A stretch of 64,000 nt of DNA from Pelobates cultripes (taxonomy: Eukaryota > Chordata > Amphibia > Anura > Pelobatidae): NCBI GenBank assembly GCA_933207985.1, contig OW240921.1:112369332-112433331 (forward strand). Direction: 5' to 3'. Each line of letters starts with the position of its first letter. The stretch's first letter is position 1. The position numbers were made by a program, and so were the translations under genes. Shown here in pieces: positions 11,390 to 24,859 of the stretch. The notes beneath the pieces were generated by a model. It did no database searches. It was not told the origin of the DNA and was given only the letters and a program-made list of their open reading frames with translations.

Positions 11390-12876
11390 ATAACAAGACA
11401 CAACTGTATCCAGAACTTGCAATGTCAAGCTGCAACCCTGTTGAAATCAATGCATTAATGGAGATTCAGGTCATGAACCCACTTTGCAGTAATTCCCGAC
11501 ACGTGTGAGATAGAAAAGTCACAGCAAACTGCACACTTGCAGTGCATTGGTGAATTACAAAAAAAAAGCATTATTAATAGCATGTATTTATAAAGTCGCA
11601 ACAAACTCTGCACACACTACATAACAGCAAGAACGGGTAGTACAGGATTTACTTTGATAGATACATACTGATCCAGTAAGAACTAAGAGACCTAACTGCA
11701 AGCTAACATACCTTCCAACAATTCCAATGGACAAAGAATGACACTTTAACTTTAGGGCTGTGAGTAAACGTGTGGTCTAAAACAATAGGTGACTTACTAA
11801 TAACAATTTATGCAAGAACAATGCATATTATTTACACAGACTGATTTCTAAATATATTAATTGTGGTTTTAAGATACATTGGATATAAAAGGAGGACCAA
11901 TGGATTCTAACTCGTCATAGGGACTGTCCCTATTAAATATGGACACTTGGGAGATATGCTTGGGAGAATAGATCTTCTGAGACTTACGGTAATGATGAGG
12001 TTGCATAAAAGACAGCACAGAGTTAGAAAATTAAATGTGTTGGATAGAATGTAGATATCATCATTCTATAGATGGTGAGTAAGTGGAACAATATCTGAGC
12101 CACACAAGACAAGACTTCGCACAGTTGAATCTAAAGGTTTGGGACAGCTTGGAAAGAGAATATTTTGAGATGAAAGAGGAGAATCTTGATCATGGCAAGG
12201 TACACTGGGTACCAAGCTGGGAAAAAAATAGCAATCAGAGATGTAAGAGGGCGAAGAGCTAAGGGGTCTTTGTAAGGCATAGACTTTTATCCAGTGTCTT
12301 CATTAAGTGAGCTCTGAAGACACAATATAAAGTCAATATTCAGTTAATAGGGTTTTTTGTGGGTTTTAAAAATTTTTTTTAATGCAAAATAGAACCAAGA
12401 ATGTATTAATTTTAATTAAGTCAGGAGGCTCATATTATTATCTTTCTACTCAAATAGCAGCAGAAGAAAAAAAAAAAGGTTTTATAGTGCAAACCATCTC
12501 TGAATAACAGGTGAACAGGTGAACCACCAAGCACAGTGTATATGAGGTAACGCCATAGCAACCCAGTCCTCTTTATTTGACTGTGTATTCTATGTAGTAA
12601 AACGAAGACATATATGAAATGATGAATTGGATCCAAAGGCAATCCGGAGAGAGGAGAAATTCTCTTGAAGAAACTTTCCTGGAAAGGACAGGTGAGAAGA
12701 ACAAGAAACTTCATAAGAAAATAGGATTTCCACTTATGCTGAAAGAAAGAAAGAAGTAAACATAAATTAATAAGAACACGTGGATCGTGGCTCGGCCGCT
12801 ATGCGGAGTGGACTCACAGTGCTATGGCTCTACAGTAGATACCTCTACAATCCTAAATACAAACAGAATGATGAAT
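11390..12876. other. Intergenic stretch without recognised features
   Basis: The sequence is AT-rich. A poly(A) run at about 12466-12478 may mark an old retroposon tail. No host exon is recognised downstream of LAYN. Confidence 0.5.
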
Positions 12877-13565
12877 GCTCTCTGTGTCTCTCTTTGTCCC
12901 TCCCCAGCTCCTCTGTGTGTCTCTTTGTCTCCCCAGCCCCTCTGTGTGACTCTTTGTCCCCCAGCCCCTCTGTGTGACTCTTTGTCCCCCAGCGCCTCTG
13001 TGTGTCTCTTTGACCCTGGCCCCTCTGTGTGTCTCTTTGTCCCTCAGCCTCTCTGTGTGTCTCTTTGTCTCCCCAGCCCCTCTCTGTGTCTCTTTGTCCC
13101 CCAGCCCCTCTCTGTGTCTCTTTGTCTCCCCAGCCCCTCTCTGTGTCTCTTTGCCTTGCCAGCCCCTCTTTGTATCTCTTTGTCTCCCCAGCCCCTCTGT
13201 GTGTCTCTTTGTCCCCCAGCCCCTCTGTGTGTCTCTTTGTCTCCCCAGCCTCTCTGTGTCTCTTTGTCCCCAGCCTCTGTGTGTCTCTTTGCCTCCCCAG
13301 CCCCTCTGTGTGTCTCGTTGTCTCCCCAGCCCCTCTCTGTGTCTCTTTGTCTCCCCAGCACCTCTGTGTGTTTCTTTGTCTCCCCAGCCCCTCTGTGTGT
13401 CTTTGACCCCCAGCCCCTCTGTGTGTCTCTTTGACCCCTGGCCCCTCTGTGTGTCTCTTTGTCCCCCAGCCCTTCGTGTGTCTCTTTGTCTCCCCAGCTT
13501 CTCTGTGTCTCTTTGCCTCCCCAGCTACTCTGTGTGTCTCTTTCCTTCCCAGCCCCTCAGTGAGT
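12877..13565. repeat. CT-rich minisatellite, about 28-31 bp unit, over 20 copies
   Basis: The unit is close to CCCCTCTGTGTGTCTCTTTG followed by TCTCCCCAG or TCCCCCAG. Copies vary by one to a few bases, so the three frames remain open for long distances and give artificial Leu/Cys/Val/Ser/Pro repeat proteins. Strand asymmetry is strong: pyrimidines on the + strand. Confidence 0.9.
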
Positions 13566-15164
13566 CTGTACCTTCATGTAGTGGAGGATCTTCTGTGTCC
13601 TCTACTTGTACTGACAGGAAGCGTTTTGGTGCTCTCAGCTAGCAGCTTCATGTCAGACCAGTAAGAGGAAACAGAAGATCTGCTACCGCGGTCCACTCTG
13701 CCATTCTAAATGGAGTGAACAGCAGAAGGGGGAGTGCTTTGCAGTGTGCTCCCATCCTGCCAGTCACGCCGGAGATTGTGCCCCCTGGGTTGGTGCCAGG
13801 CGTACCCTGGTGCCCTTCTAAAAGAATACCTTGGCACCCTTCCAAAGTAAGTAGTTTAAGAACAGTTTGACCACTTACCTAGATTCTGGTAAACATACAA
13901 AGTCTGAAGCTCCAATACACATACTACAGCCCCTACCGACACACACTCTACAGCCCTTAAACACACACAATCTCTACAGTACTCAGACATGCGCACATAC
14001 ACACACTACAGCCCATACATATTACTCCACAAACTGACCCCTTTACACACACATGCCCTTAATCTCTGTGAGTAGTCAGTCCACTCATGCATGGAAGCAA
14101 TATGTTGTAAGTGTGGTTACATTTGATTACAACTAACTTGACTGGTTTAAAAAGAGGCAAAACGTTTGCAACTTGGGGCTGTTTTTTGACACTTTCCAAG
14201 ACATTATACAAAGTCTACAAATAAGAAGCAGAAGGATTACACATACTACATGGACCCTGTCATTGTTGAAATGTATGGAAGCACTAGACAAAGCGTTTCA
14301 GCTGCCACAACCAAAGTAAATGTCTTTTCAATAAATAAGAATTAAAAAGGAAATCTCGGATAGATCTATTTGTGCTGGTGCAGATTAAACGGCATTTGAT
14401 TCGTTCAAAGCAGCTGAAACACAATTGTGCTTAAGTTTAGATTGCACTATAGGATTTATTTCACCTCTGTAGTTATCTAAAGAACCACTAGATGTCACTG
14501 TTGCAAAGTGGGAAATCATTTGGAGAAACTACAGAGCGCTTTAATCTCTACAAATCGATAAAAAATATGAAATGCACACTAGATGGCAGTATAACATCAT
14601 CTTATCTGTTAGTCTACACATGGTCTTGGTTAAAGGCTGATCTTTGTTACCTGCTTTCTTATATCTGGCTGCTGAACAAAGAGGAAAAGGAGCAGAGACA
14701 AACACGGCTCTAATTGCTGCAACAATCAGAGATACGGATAACGAAAGTGACCTTGAGAGTGATTTCATAGTGTACCTAATGTGTTTGCCAGAAGCAGTCA
14801 ATGCCATTTGTGCTGAGTTCAGAATCCTTTACACAGATCTAGGGTCTGCAAATTGTGACCTACAGCTTTTAGACTGTACCCTCGTTCTTTGTTGGCCAAT
14901 GTTACCATTTTACATGCCACGGTTTGGCCTTGTAGTATCTCAAAATGAGACTGAACATGTTTTATAGGTGAATAGGATATATGGTGGTCTAGATCAGCCA
15001 ACTCGAAGTAACACATCGAAGGAAAAAAAAGGCCAGGCTCACAAACACTGGTTTTAAACTCTTTAACAGGTTTGTATGTAGCTGGAGGCCTAATTGTATT
15101 TCTATATTAATCTATGAATCAAACAATTCTATGCAAATTGAATTCCTTTAGTACATATGGACCT
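13566..15164. other. Intergenic, one CA-rich stretch
   Basis: A CA-rich segment lies at about 13915-14060. The GC-richer part at 13640-13850 resembles old DNA-transposon sequence but has no defined ends. No gene is recognised. Confidence 0.45.
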
Positions 15165-15570
15165 TTTTGAAGGGACAGTGTAGGCAATATAACCATTTTA
15201 TCTCATTGAATCAGTTACAGAGTCTGGAGTCCACTGGCACTATGCCTCCATTCAGTGTTAAACCATTTTTGAGCAATACTAAGGATCCCTGGCTCCCCAG
15301 AGGCGTGGCTAAGACAGAGATTGCACAATTATTTCTAGCCATACCCCATTATACCTGAATGGGCACCGTGATAGGTGTTCAGCTGACACTCAGTCAGCCA
15401 ATCACAGCTGCCCACTGCTGCTCAAGTTAATGAGTCCCAATTGACCCGAGGAGCACAGAGGGGATAGGCTGCTGTGAACTCTTTATATAATATTAAAACA
15501 TCAAAAATGGTTTACTGCTAATGGAAGTACAGCGCCAGAGGACTCAAGACACTATAACCACTTTCCAAGG
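15165..15570. repeat. Diverged MITE of the GGGACA...CACTATA group
   Basis: The left end reads GAAGGGACAGTGTAGGCAAT and the right end AGACACTATAACCACTTTCC. Internal composition resembles the other TTAA MITEs, but the terminal TTAA is no longer intact. Confidence 0.5.
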
Positions 15571-17010
15571 AACAGCAAGAAGTAGTCATGGCAAACAGAG
15601 CCGGGTGTGATGTCACTTTCTAGCCCCACCTCTCCCATCACACAGAGCATCGCGTGGGACAGCAGAGAGGAGACCTTGCAGAGAGAGAGCAGGTAATATT
15701 GACAGGTCTTACTGCGCGGGGGAGGGATGGGGGCATTAATATGAGTGTCATTAGTGGCCCCTCATCCTTTCGATGGGAAAAAACGTCTTTTTCAAATTTG
15801 CCTTTCTAGTTGCAGAAGTCTCTGATCTCCCCAGCTGGTGCATTGAGCCATTAGTCCATTACAGATGTGTCCGAGTGGTCAATCCTGCCTACGAAGGCGT
15901 TCTCGGAAATCCCCAGAATCTTTGCGGAAGCATTAGTGTACACCCAACATACCGAGTGGCAAAGCGTAGACCTAAATAAGCAGATAAATAAATAATCTTC
16001 TGCTGCAATTATTTTTACTAATATACAAACCCTTTGCTAATAGAGTGATATGGACACGATGAACTTAAAATAGCTAGAGCAGTATGGCTGTATTTAATAA
16101 ACTAGGAATTTTGGAGAAATGACAAGGGATTGATAATTCCAGGCCAATACAGAAAAATGGGGGAGAAAAAAGGTTCTAACTGATATTTTTACAGTTCAGC
16201 TAAAATCTGCAATTTAATGGTAATTTTCCAAAAATTACCAGTTTCATAAACAAATGATTCATAGTATAGACTAGACATCGATTTAACCTATCCAAAGTGA
16301 AATCTAATTAAAGAAATAATTAGACACCCACACACACAAACATCTTCCTCTTCTACTAGTCTGACAGTCTATATTACAAAACTGTATCAATAGGCTCGTC
16401 CACAACCATTACGGTGTCTGCGAGGAGGGACCTGCTGGCTGGATGTCCATTTAGCTCATGTCTGAAACTAAGGGTAAATGTAAGACAGGATCCAAGTCTG
16501 GTTAACCAGCGTCTTGTATACATTCCTCGAGGACTCTGGCCATTCCAAACTCAGACATTCAATGCTGATGTCTTCTTAGAGACACGGAGGGGAAACTCCA
16601 AATGAAATATTCATAGTGATGTGCAATTAAAATTACAATGGTTTAGGACAGCATGTAGGAACCATTTCAATATTAAAATTAACCCATGCTCTGTACCCAT
16701 TGCTGTTTGTGCTTGGGTGTATTCTAAAATTCTTGAGACAGATTTTTAATCAACTGCCGTAACTTGAACTGGATATAGCAGTGAAGCAATGGAAGGAATT
16801 ATACCTCGGGAATTAAAGGGAAACAACTTACCTAACAATGCTTTCTGGTTTCCCAATGTTCATGCCAGTAAGACAACCAATATAGAGGTCCCTTGGCATT
16901 GCCATGTGGTCTGAAATATACCAGTGTGGTGGAAGAGTTACAGAAAGAACTACAGAAAAATGTACATCAACTATGGGATCATCTATAACCCATTACACAA
17001 ACAATAAACA
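15571..17010. other. Intergenic, nothing recognised
   Basis: Scattered short open frames have no recognisable motif and no splice context. Confidence 0.5.
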
Positions 17011-17505
17011 TTAACGGGACACTATAAGGACCAAAACAACTTTAGCTTAATTAAGAAGTTATGGTGTATAGATCATGCCCCTTCCACTGCTTAATCCTCT
17101 GCCATTTAGGAGTTAAAGCCATTTGTTTATACCACACTAGCCACACCTCCCTGCATGTGACTTGCACAGCCTTAAACATGTTCTTTATTGAGAAATGTAA
17201 TGTTTAAACTTTCTTTTTTCTACAGTCTGTTTAATTTAGAATTTCTTATCTCCTGCTCTGTTGATTGCCTCCTGTGGAGCCTCCTGTGTGTGATAAAGGT
17301 AAAATGTACAGAGCAGGAAATAAAACATCTAAAGTAAGTTAACATCTGATTGAAAATGAAACTTCTATTTCATGCAGGCATGCAGAGGAGGTGTGGTTAG
17401 GGCTGAATAAACAGAAACAAAAGTGGTAGTGAATTGAGCAGTGATCTATATACCCATATTGCTACATTAACCTACACTTGTTTTGATGCCTATAGTATGC
17501 CTTAA
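17011..17505. mobile_element. TTAA-flanked MITE, family B
   Basis: TTAA occurs at 17011-17014 and 17502-17505. The left end is TTAACGGGACACTATAAGG. The interior has TTAGGAGTTAAAGCC, CACACCTCCCTGCATGTGAC and AATAAACAGAAACAAA, shared with the copies at 58782-59394 and 59513-60066. Confidence 0.75.
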
Positions 17506-19606
17506 AATACAAATACTAACTTGCCGCCATATTGGACACAATTGGCTGGGGAGCACTGGCCATCTCAAATTCTAGGAAACGTACTGGCAGGACTATCATA
17601 GATGTCACCAGTGTACTACAAAGTGGCATTGATACATCGTATTTGAAATATCTAGGAATTTCTGGGCTCCAATGACAAAAGTCTGACTCAGACTGTATCT
17701 GGAATTAATTAGATCAAAGTTATTAGGTCAGTAGAACATTATCATAAACACACGGAAAATTAATTCTCCTCAGTGAAACTGACACGTTATACACAATTAA
17801 ATACGCATAAATGCACAAAAATTTTAAATGAAAATTTAATTGATAACAATTAAAAAGTCACATATTAGAATCAAAACAAAAACACGCCCACTATATAAAA
17901 AATAAAATTACCAAAATTTACAGCATTCTAGAAATCGTAGCCAAATTTAACTTGAAAAATTGCTCAAGTTCATCAAGTTCAGCATTCCATACATCCTTGT
18001 TGCTGACATAGATCCAAGACAGAGGGGAACGGATTTCCAAATTTGTTTTTAAAAGTAAATTATTTACATATTTTTCCAGAATGGCAATAAGATTTCCCCC
18101 TAGAAACAAAAGGTTCATATGTGCCTATTGGAATGTTCGTATAAAAAGGACAAAACATTTACTACTACATGCAGAGATTACAGGGCAACCCATCCAGGAA
18201 AATCAAGGAACAAAAATGTTTTTCCCTACAGGCCCGAATAATAAAATAATGGGAAGTGATTGTCGTATTATTATTGTAGTATTGCTGTAACTGCCAAACA
18301 CAATATGGTAGCCTATTTCAACTCTTCCATTTTAGAATTGCCTTTTGTGGACCTCCATTTGGGAGTTGTAAGGTAGGTGTTACCTAACAGTGGTTAGATA
18401 CTCACCCCTGAACGTTCCCAACCACATTTGCCCCTTTTCCCGTGACATCAGCAGAAACCAGGAAGTAGTGGATAGTTTATTTGTAAATGTCTGGTGAGCG
18501 TAAGATAAATCGTTATTCTTCTAGTGACCAAAGGAAAGTTACTCCAGTTCTTTGTCTCTCCCCAAATATAAAGTGTTAAAGAACACCTGACGAATCTGCA
18601 GAACCTAAAATGTCAGCTGCGTGCCAAGGCTATGTCTGGCCAACACATCACAGAATGAAAAAACCCTGCAGGTCCTGACTTATTATCGTAATTAATGTGT
18701 GTGGAGATATTCTGTGCAGTGTAAACAGCAAGTTTAACTTTACTTCAAAGAGATTGCAATAATAAAAAAGGTAAAATGAACAAAGTCCTGCGTGAGACTC
18801 CCGTCGTTTGTGCCAGGAGGTTTTGGCAAACCACTTGAGTGAGATTGAAAAAAAAAAAATACTTATGAAGCATTTTCTGAAGGAAGAATTTTATTAAAAT
18901 TGTTTTAATATCACATGATGTTTTTACTCGTAATGCATTTTGAAATAGCACTACAATAGTCTAGACCTATTTCCTAAATGAACACGTTCAATAGTCTGTT
19001 CCAGTTGAGGTTAGAGCGTGTAGGATAATGGCTCTCAGAGAGGAAAATATTAACTAGAAGAAAAAAAACCACAGTAAGGGGCCTCCTAAACTGTTAACAA
19101 AGTAGCCAAATTCCATTTTTCTTTTAAATCAAAATTTTAAAGCTGTAATTAATTGCTACATATTAAAGGGCCTCCCAGTTGAAACGCACTAGTCCTTAGT
19201 CAGTCCATATGAATTATCAAAGAAATTGTGCATTAAAGAGCCTTGCATAAAGATGTGCTAACATTTTCTAAACGTATTTTTCTGCAAAGCTGAGCAGGAA
19301 AAACAGCAGTAGCCCTAAAATTTCTTCTAACTTCGTGTTCCGTAAACTTCCCAAACCTTGGGGTGTCATTTGTGATTTATAGGCCTGCTTTCCTCTGCTC
19401 ACTTGTATTACACATTTACACGGCTTCATTTAATCCACAACTTAGCACCAGACAGAGAGAGAGACAACAGACAAGTATCAAAATGCTTACTATGGCCTTG
19501 ATATAATATTTTTGAATAAGCTTTTTTTTAATGATTTTATATTTTTGGCTAAAGTTTTTAAATGATTTACTACTTAGGGGAAAAGATTATAATTTTTTGG
19601 GCATTC
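17506..19606. other. Intergenic, nothing recognised
   Basis: AT-rich sequence with no exon or repeat family that I recognise. Confidence 0.5.
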
Positions 19607-19860
19607 TTTTTTTTTTTTTATTCTTTATTTGTTGTGGCAGTCGGTATACAGAATTTCCAGACATTACATACATTACATAGTTTGTATGTTGATGGCTTTG
19701 GTGGTTACCGTACATCTATAAGTAGATAAGTGCTGATGGGGTTTGGTCCCCCTGCCCCGGCTGTCACATTTTCACATTGGGTAACATGTACAGCAGTACA
19801 GAAAAGAATAAGAGAGTAACATCAAAGCATTCTTTATTTTTACTGTGCAGAGATTAACAC
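19607..19860 (-). repeat. Possible retroposon tail (minus strand)
   Basis: A T-run at 19607-19620 followed by TTCTTTATTTGTTGTGGC looks like a reversed poly(A) tail of a short retroposon. The 5' limit is hidden by the adjacent CR1 insertion. Confidence 0.35.
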
Positions 19861-19861
19861 A

Positions 19862-22857
19862 TAGATACTCATGATATTAAATGTATGCTTACTAATGCAA
19901 GGAGCCTAAATAACAAAATGGGAGAACTAGAGGCAGTAGCATACACTAAACAATGTGATATAATAGGCATAACTGAAACATGGTGGGATGAGACACATGA
20001 CTGGGCAGTTAACTTAAATGGGTACATGTTATTTAGGAAGAATAGGAAAAACAAGAAGGGTGGTGGGGTATGTTTGTATGTCAACTATGAGTTAAAGCCA
20101 AATCATAAGCAAATGGAATGCGATGAGGAAAATGTTGAAGCTTTATGTGTAAATATCTGCTTGGGGAAAAAGAAGGGAAACCAACTATTGGTTGGGATAT
20201 GTTATAAACCACCCAATGTTAATATTGACGAGGGACAACAGCTGTTTGAGCAAATTGAGAAAGCTGCAAATCTGACTAACACTTTAATTATTGGAGACTT
20301 TAAGTACCCGGACATAAAATGGGACAGGGGACTAGTAGCTCAGCAAAGGGAATTAGGTTTTTAAACTTGTTAAATGACACCTTTATGTCACAACTTGTAC
20401 AAGCACCAGCTAGAATGGACGCTTGTCTGGACCTGGTTTTAAAAACAACGTTGATCTTTTGACCAACATTCATGTAGGTGGGCACTTGGGAAATAGTGAT
20501 CACAATATAGTGTCCTTTGAAATAAACTCAAAAAAACAAAAGCACATGGGGTATACTAAAACATATAATTTTAAAAAGGCCAATTTCAATAAGTTAAGGG
20601 CAGCTTTACAATATATTGACTGGCATAAACTCTTTAGTGAAAAGAACACTGAGGATAAATGGATCATCTTCCAACAAATATTAGAAAGGTACATTTCTCA
20701 GTATGTACCATTGGGAAATAAATATAAAAGAAACAAATTAAAACCAATGTGGCTTAGTAGAGAAGTAAAACAAGAGATTAAAAATAAGAAAAGGGCATTT
20801 AAAGCATTTAAATCGGACAAATCAGATGCATCTTATAAAAGATATAAGGAAGCAAATAATGCGTGCAAAAAGACAATTAGACTTGCTAAACTTCAAAATG
20901 AAATAATGATAGCTGAAGAGAGCAAAACCAACCCCAAAGCATTTTTTTAAGTACATATATTCTAAAAAACCCAAAAATGAAAGTGTAGGTACACTAAAAA
21001 CTGAAACGGGGTGTTAGTTAATGAAGACCAGGAAAAGGCAGGAATTTTAAATACGAAGAACCCATGGTAATAGATGTGCAAATGATTGCTACTAAAAACT
21101 TGCAGAATAATTGTAATTGGTTAACTCAAGACAAGTTGCTGCAGCAACTAAAGAAAGTTAATATAAACAAAGCTCCAGGGCCTGACGGTATCCATCCACG
21201 AGTACTTAAGGAACTAAGTATAGAAATAAGTGAACCTCTGTTTTTAATCTTTCAAGATTATTTTCTTTCAGGAAGTGTTCTGGAGGATTGGAGGAAGGCA
21301 GATGTGGTTCCTATATTCAAAAAGGGTTCAAAATCCTTGCCTGGAAATTATAGACCTGTGAGCTTAACTTCTGTGGCTGGGAAAATATTTGAAAGGTTAT
21401 TAAGGGATAATATTCAAGAATTCCTTGAGAAGAACATGGTTATCAGCAAAAATCAGCACGGTTTTATGAAGCACAGGTCATGTCAAACTAACTTGATTGC
21501 GTTCTACGAAGAAGTAAGTAGAAGTATAGATCAGGGTGTTGCAGTGGATGTGATCTATTTGGATTTTGCCAAGGCATTTGATACAGTTTCACACAATAGA
21601 TTAGTGTTCAAACTCAAGGAAATCGGTCTAGATGAAAATGCTTGTTCTTGGGTAGAACATTGGCTTAAAAACAGAGTACAAAGAGTTGTCATTAATGATA
21701 AATTTTCAAGCTGGACAGAGGTGGCAAGTGATGTCCCTTAGGGGTCTGTTCTGGGACCCCTTCTATTTAACATGTTTATAAATTATCTTGAAGACCGCAT
21801 TGAAAGTCAGGTTTCAGTGTTTGCAGATGACACAAAACTCTGTAAAATAATACAATGTGATCAAGATATTATTTTGCTGCAGAGGGATTTAGATAGACTG
21901 GGGGACTGGGCACTCAAATGGCAGATGAAATTTAATGTTGAAAAATGCAAAGTTATGCACTTCGGTGTAAAGAATACACAAGCAACATATACCCTTAATG
22001 GAAGCGAATTAGGGATAACAACACATGAAAAGGACTTGTTATAGAATTGTTATAGATGACAAACTATGCAGCAATGTCAATCAGCAGTGGCCAAGGCCAG
22101 TAAGGTATTGTCATGCATGAAAAAGGGCATTCATTCTCGGGACGAGAATATAATTTTGCTTCTTTATAAATCACTGGTAAAACCACATATTGAATATGCT
22201 GTGCAATTTTGGGCACCTGTTCTAAAGAAGGATATTATGGCACTAGAAAAAGTGCAGAGGTGGGCTACAAAATTAATAAAAGGAATGGAACATATCAGCT
22301 ATGTAGAAAGGTTAACAAATTTAAACCTATTTAGTTTAGAAAAACGTCGCCTGAGGGGGGATATGATAACATTATACAAATATATTCGGGGCCAATACAA
22401 AACATTGTGTGGAAATCTATTCACAAACCGGACTTTACATAGGACACAAGCTCATGCGTTTAGACTGGAAGAAAGAAGATTTTGTCTAAGGCAAAAGAAA
22501 GGTTTTTTTACTGTAAGAACAATCCGGATGTGGAATTCTCTGCCTGAAGAAGTGGTTTTATCAGAGTCCATACAGATGTTCAAACAGCTACTAGATGCAT
22601 ACTTGCAAAAACAGAATATTCAAGGATATAATCTTTCAGTGTAGGGTAATAACTGCTTGATCCAAGGATAAATCTGACTGCCATTCTGGGGTCAAGAAGG
22701 AATGTTTTTTCTAGCTTATTGCAAAATTGTGCTTCAAACTGGGTTTTTTGCCTTCTTTTGGATCAACAGCAAAAAACAAATGTGAGGAAGGCTGAACTTG
22801 ATGGACGCAAGTCTCTTTTCAGCTATGTAACTATCTAACTATGTAACTATGTATGTA
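19862..22857 (+). mobile_element. CR1-like LINE, near full-length second ORF, inactive
   Basis: The element starts inside the beginning of the endonuclease domain and ends in a short-period tail (CTATGTAACTATCTAACTAT, 22822-22856), a tail type typical of CR1 elements. A second copy at 62529-64000 is nearly identical over the shared part, apart from small indels, so the family was active recently. Confidence 0.9.
19885..22644 (+). pseudogene. CR1-like ORF2 (endonuclease plus reverse transcriptase), broken
   Basis: The frame is split into five open pieces: 19885-20364, 20423-20950, 21064-21741, 21772-22044 and 22066-22644. The first has the APE-type endonuclease start (TNARSLNNKM, GITETWWDE), and GDFKYPDIKW where the family has GDFN. 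The second has NSDHNIVSFEI. The reverse transcriptase follows: NKAPGPDGIHP, NYRPVSLTSVAGKIFERL, YLDFAKAFDTVSHNRL, GSVLGPLLFNMFIN and FADDTKL. The last piece has EYAVQFWAPVLKKDI and LEKRRLRGDMI, as in CR1. Damage: a frameshift near 20364, an extra T near 20947 and a deletion of about 30 bases near 21055 relative to the second copy, a CAG-to-TAG change at 21739 in VPQG, and a stop at 22042. No function is expected. Confidence 0.9.
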
Positions 22858-24069
22858 TAGACATGTCAACATGGTTATAGTTGTCAAAAAGAATTTCGAA
22901 TACGTAACAGGACGTGTCGTGAGGGCTGTACTTTTTAGAAATTACGTTAGTACAAGTCCAAATTACCGGCAGATATTATAAGACCTGCTAGGTAACAATC
23001 AAATATAACATATAGAGATATCATTTATGCGGCTTCTATATATAGAACAGAAATAAAGTCAATACCTCTGACAAATTTAAAAGATGTCTTTAGCTGAACA
23101 AGGCATAAAAAAAAAAAAAAATATGGGAGAGAATCTACCAGGCATATCAGAGATAAAGGTACTGAGGAAGGAGATTTAGCCTATGGCTCAGCTGGGGTCT
23201 GTGCCAGGCCATAAAAGCACCCCAGCAGTGCGTGTTTTATAACACTTCTCAAGTTAATTCCTCCAGTTCTGGGTCACAGTGAGAACCTTCACAAAGTTTC
23301 CTTTGCACACAGGGTGACCAGGTCGGTACCCCAAGAGAGTCCCTCTGATGAGATCTCCTCTGTGGTTTGTGGACGACGTATTAGTTGAGGCTCTTTCAGG
23401 GCCACCGGCCCAGAATGCGGGGAACAGGTTGGAATGCCTTCTGGATTAGAGGATAAAGCTGCTTGGAGAGCCCATGTTTGGATAGCGCACCAGAACTGTG
23501 CACATATATCATCAAAAGCGGCATGGAAGGCCTCTCTCCAGCCCTGCAGTGAATCTGTGTTAATGTGCACACCTTCAAGACTTGAGTTTGTTCAGGAGCG
23601 AGGTTTGTATCAGGTGGTGTAGCAGTGGGGACACGCATAACCTCCACCGGTCAAAAAGGGGGGGCAGTCACGATCCAGCCAGTAAGTTCTCTGGTAAGAC
23701 AGTGTTTACTGCAAAAAACCTGAAGGAAATGATTATACTCAGCAGAACAAATACAATACGCTGTAGTAACTCTTGTGACTATAGTCTCCCTTTAATAAAT
23801 GTAATAACCTTTCGCATTCCTGCTGCTACAAAGATGAGCAGATATATTCTTTGTTTGACATCAGTGAGACGGGGCCATCCTGCAGGTCCTGTGAGCTTTG
23901 CAAATCATTCCCATTAGATACAATTGTATGTAGGGAGATGGACAAGGGAACTCAAAACAACATAACATGTAATGAAGATTGTTGCTTTTGTGCTTAGCGT
24001 TATCTTTTTATTAATCTCTACTTCACCATATATTTTAACTTTTCTATTTCTCTGACCTGATACCACTGA
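22858..24069. other. Intergenic with a partial MITE
   Basis: A right-hand MITE remnant lies at about 23690-23796 (AGACAGTGTTTACTGCAAAA, then TGACTATAGTCTCCCTTTAA). An A-run at 23107-23121 is visible. The remainder is unrecognised. Confidence 0.5.
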
Positions 24070-24859
24070 CAGAACTACCGCGGTCGCAGGGGTCACAGCT
24101 GCGACCTAGCCCGTCACTCCAGGGGGCCAAGCCGCCCTGCAGACCCCTGCGACCGGGTGCCTGCCGCCATGTGTTGCGGCCCGGCCCGCACATTGTAACC
24201 GTCGGGGGCCCCATTGAAAGGGTCCATCAGGTGGCCCATGCTTTTAGGGCCACCTGATGGCAATGAATATCTATGGGGGCCACGGTCAGCGCTGCGGCGC
24301 TTTAACAGCACGACCGGGCCCCCTGTGATGATATCAGACGCTGGGAGGAAGTGACTGCCCCGGTCACTCTTGCCAGCTATCAAAGAGAGCTGCACGGGAC
24401 GAAGGAGAGGGAGTCAGAGTGGGAACTCTGACTCCCATCAGCCTGAGCCACCACTGGACCCCAGGGAAAGTCACCCTCCTGCACCTAAAAGGTAGGAAAC
24501 AGGAGAGTGACTTAAACATTTTGCATGTGTGTGTGTTAGTGTATGTGTGTCTGTATGTGTGTATGTATTTATGTCTCTGTATGTGTGTCTGTATGTATGT
24601 GTCTCTATATGTGTGTGCATTTGTGTCTGTATGTTTGTGTCTGTATGTATATGTGTGTGTGCCTCTGTATATGTGTGTGTGTGTGTGTGTCTATATGTGT
24701 GTCTGCATGTGTATCTGTTTGTCTGCATGTGTGTGTGGGGAACGGGGTGGATGTATGGGGGAGGGGATACGTAGACCTACGGGGAGAGGGAGTAAACATA
24801 TGGGGGGGAGTCTGGGCACTTTTTGCACTGGGGCACCATGGTTCGTAGTTACGCCTCTA
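24070..24859. mobile_element. Probable hAT-like non-autonomous element
   Basis: The left end is CAGAACTACCGCGG. The right end, inverted, reads AGAGGCGTAACTACGAACC, which matches if five bases are missing on the left. The interior has a perfect 14-bp hairpin (CCATCAGGTGGCCC at 24224-24260), another at about 24411-24437, and a GT-rich microsatellite. No clean 8-bp duplication is seen, so the limits are approximate. Confidence 0.45.
24519..24740. repeat. (TG)n-type interrupted microsatellite
   Basis: The run is GTGTGTGTATGTCTGT-like over about 220 bases. It creates spurious Cys/Val/Tyr open frames. Confidence 0.9.

Noticed and set aside
12787..13642. Open frames of 125-222 codons rich in Leu, Cys, Val, Ser and Pro
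   Set aside because: They are readings of a 28-31 bp CT-rich minisatellite in several frames and both strands; there is no start context, splice signals or non-repeat sequence.
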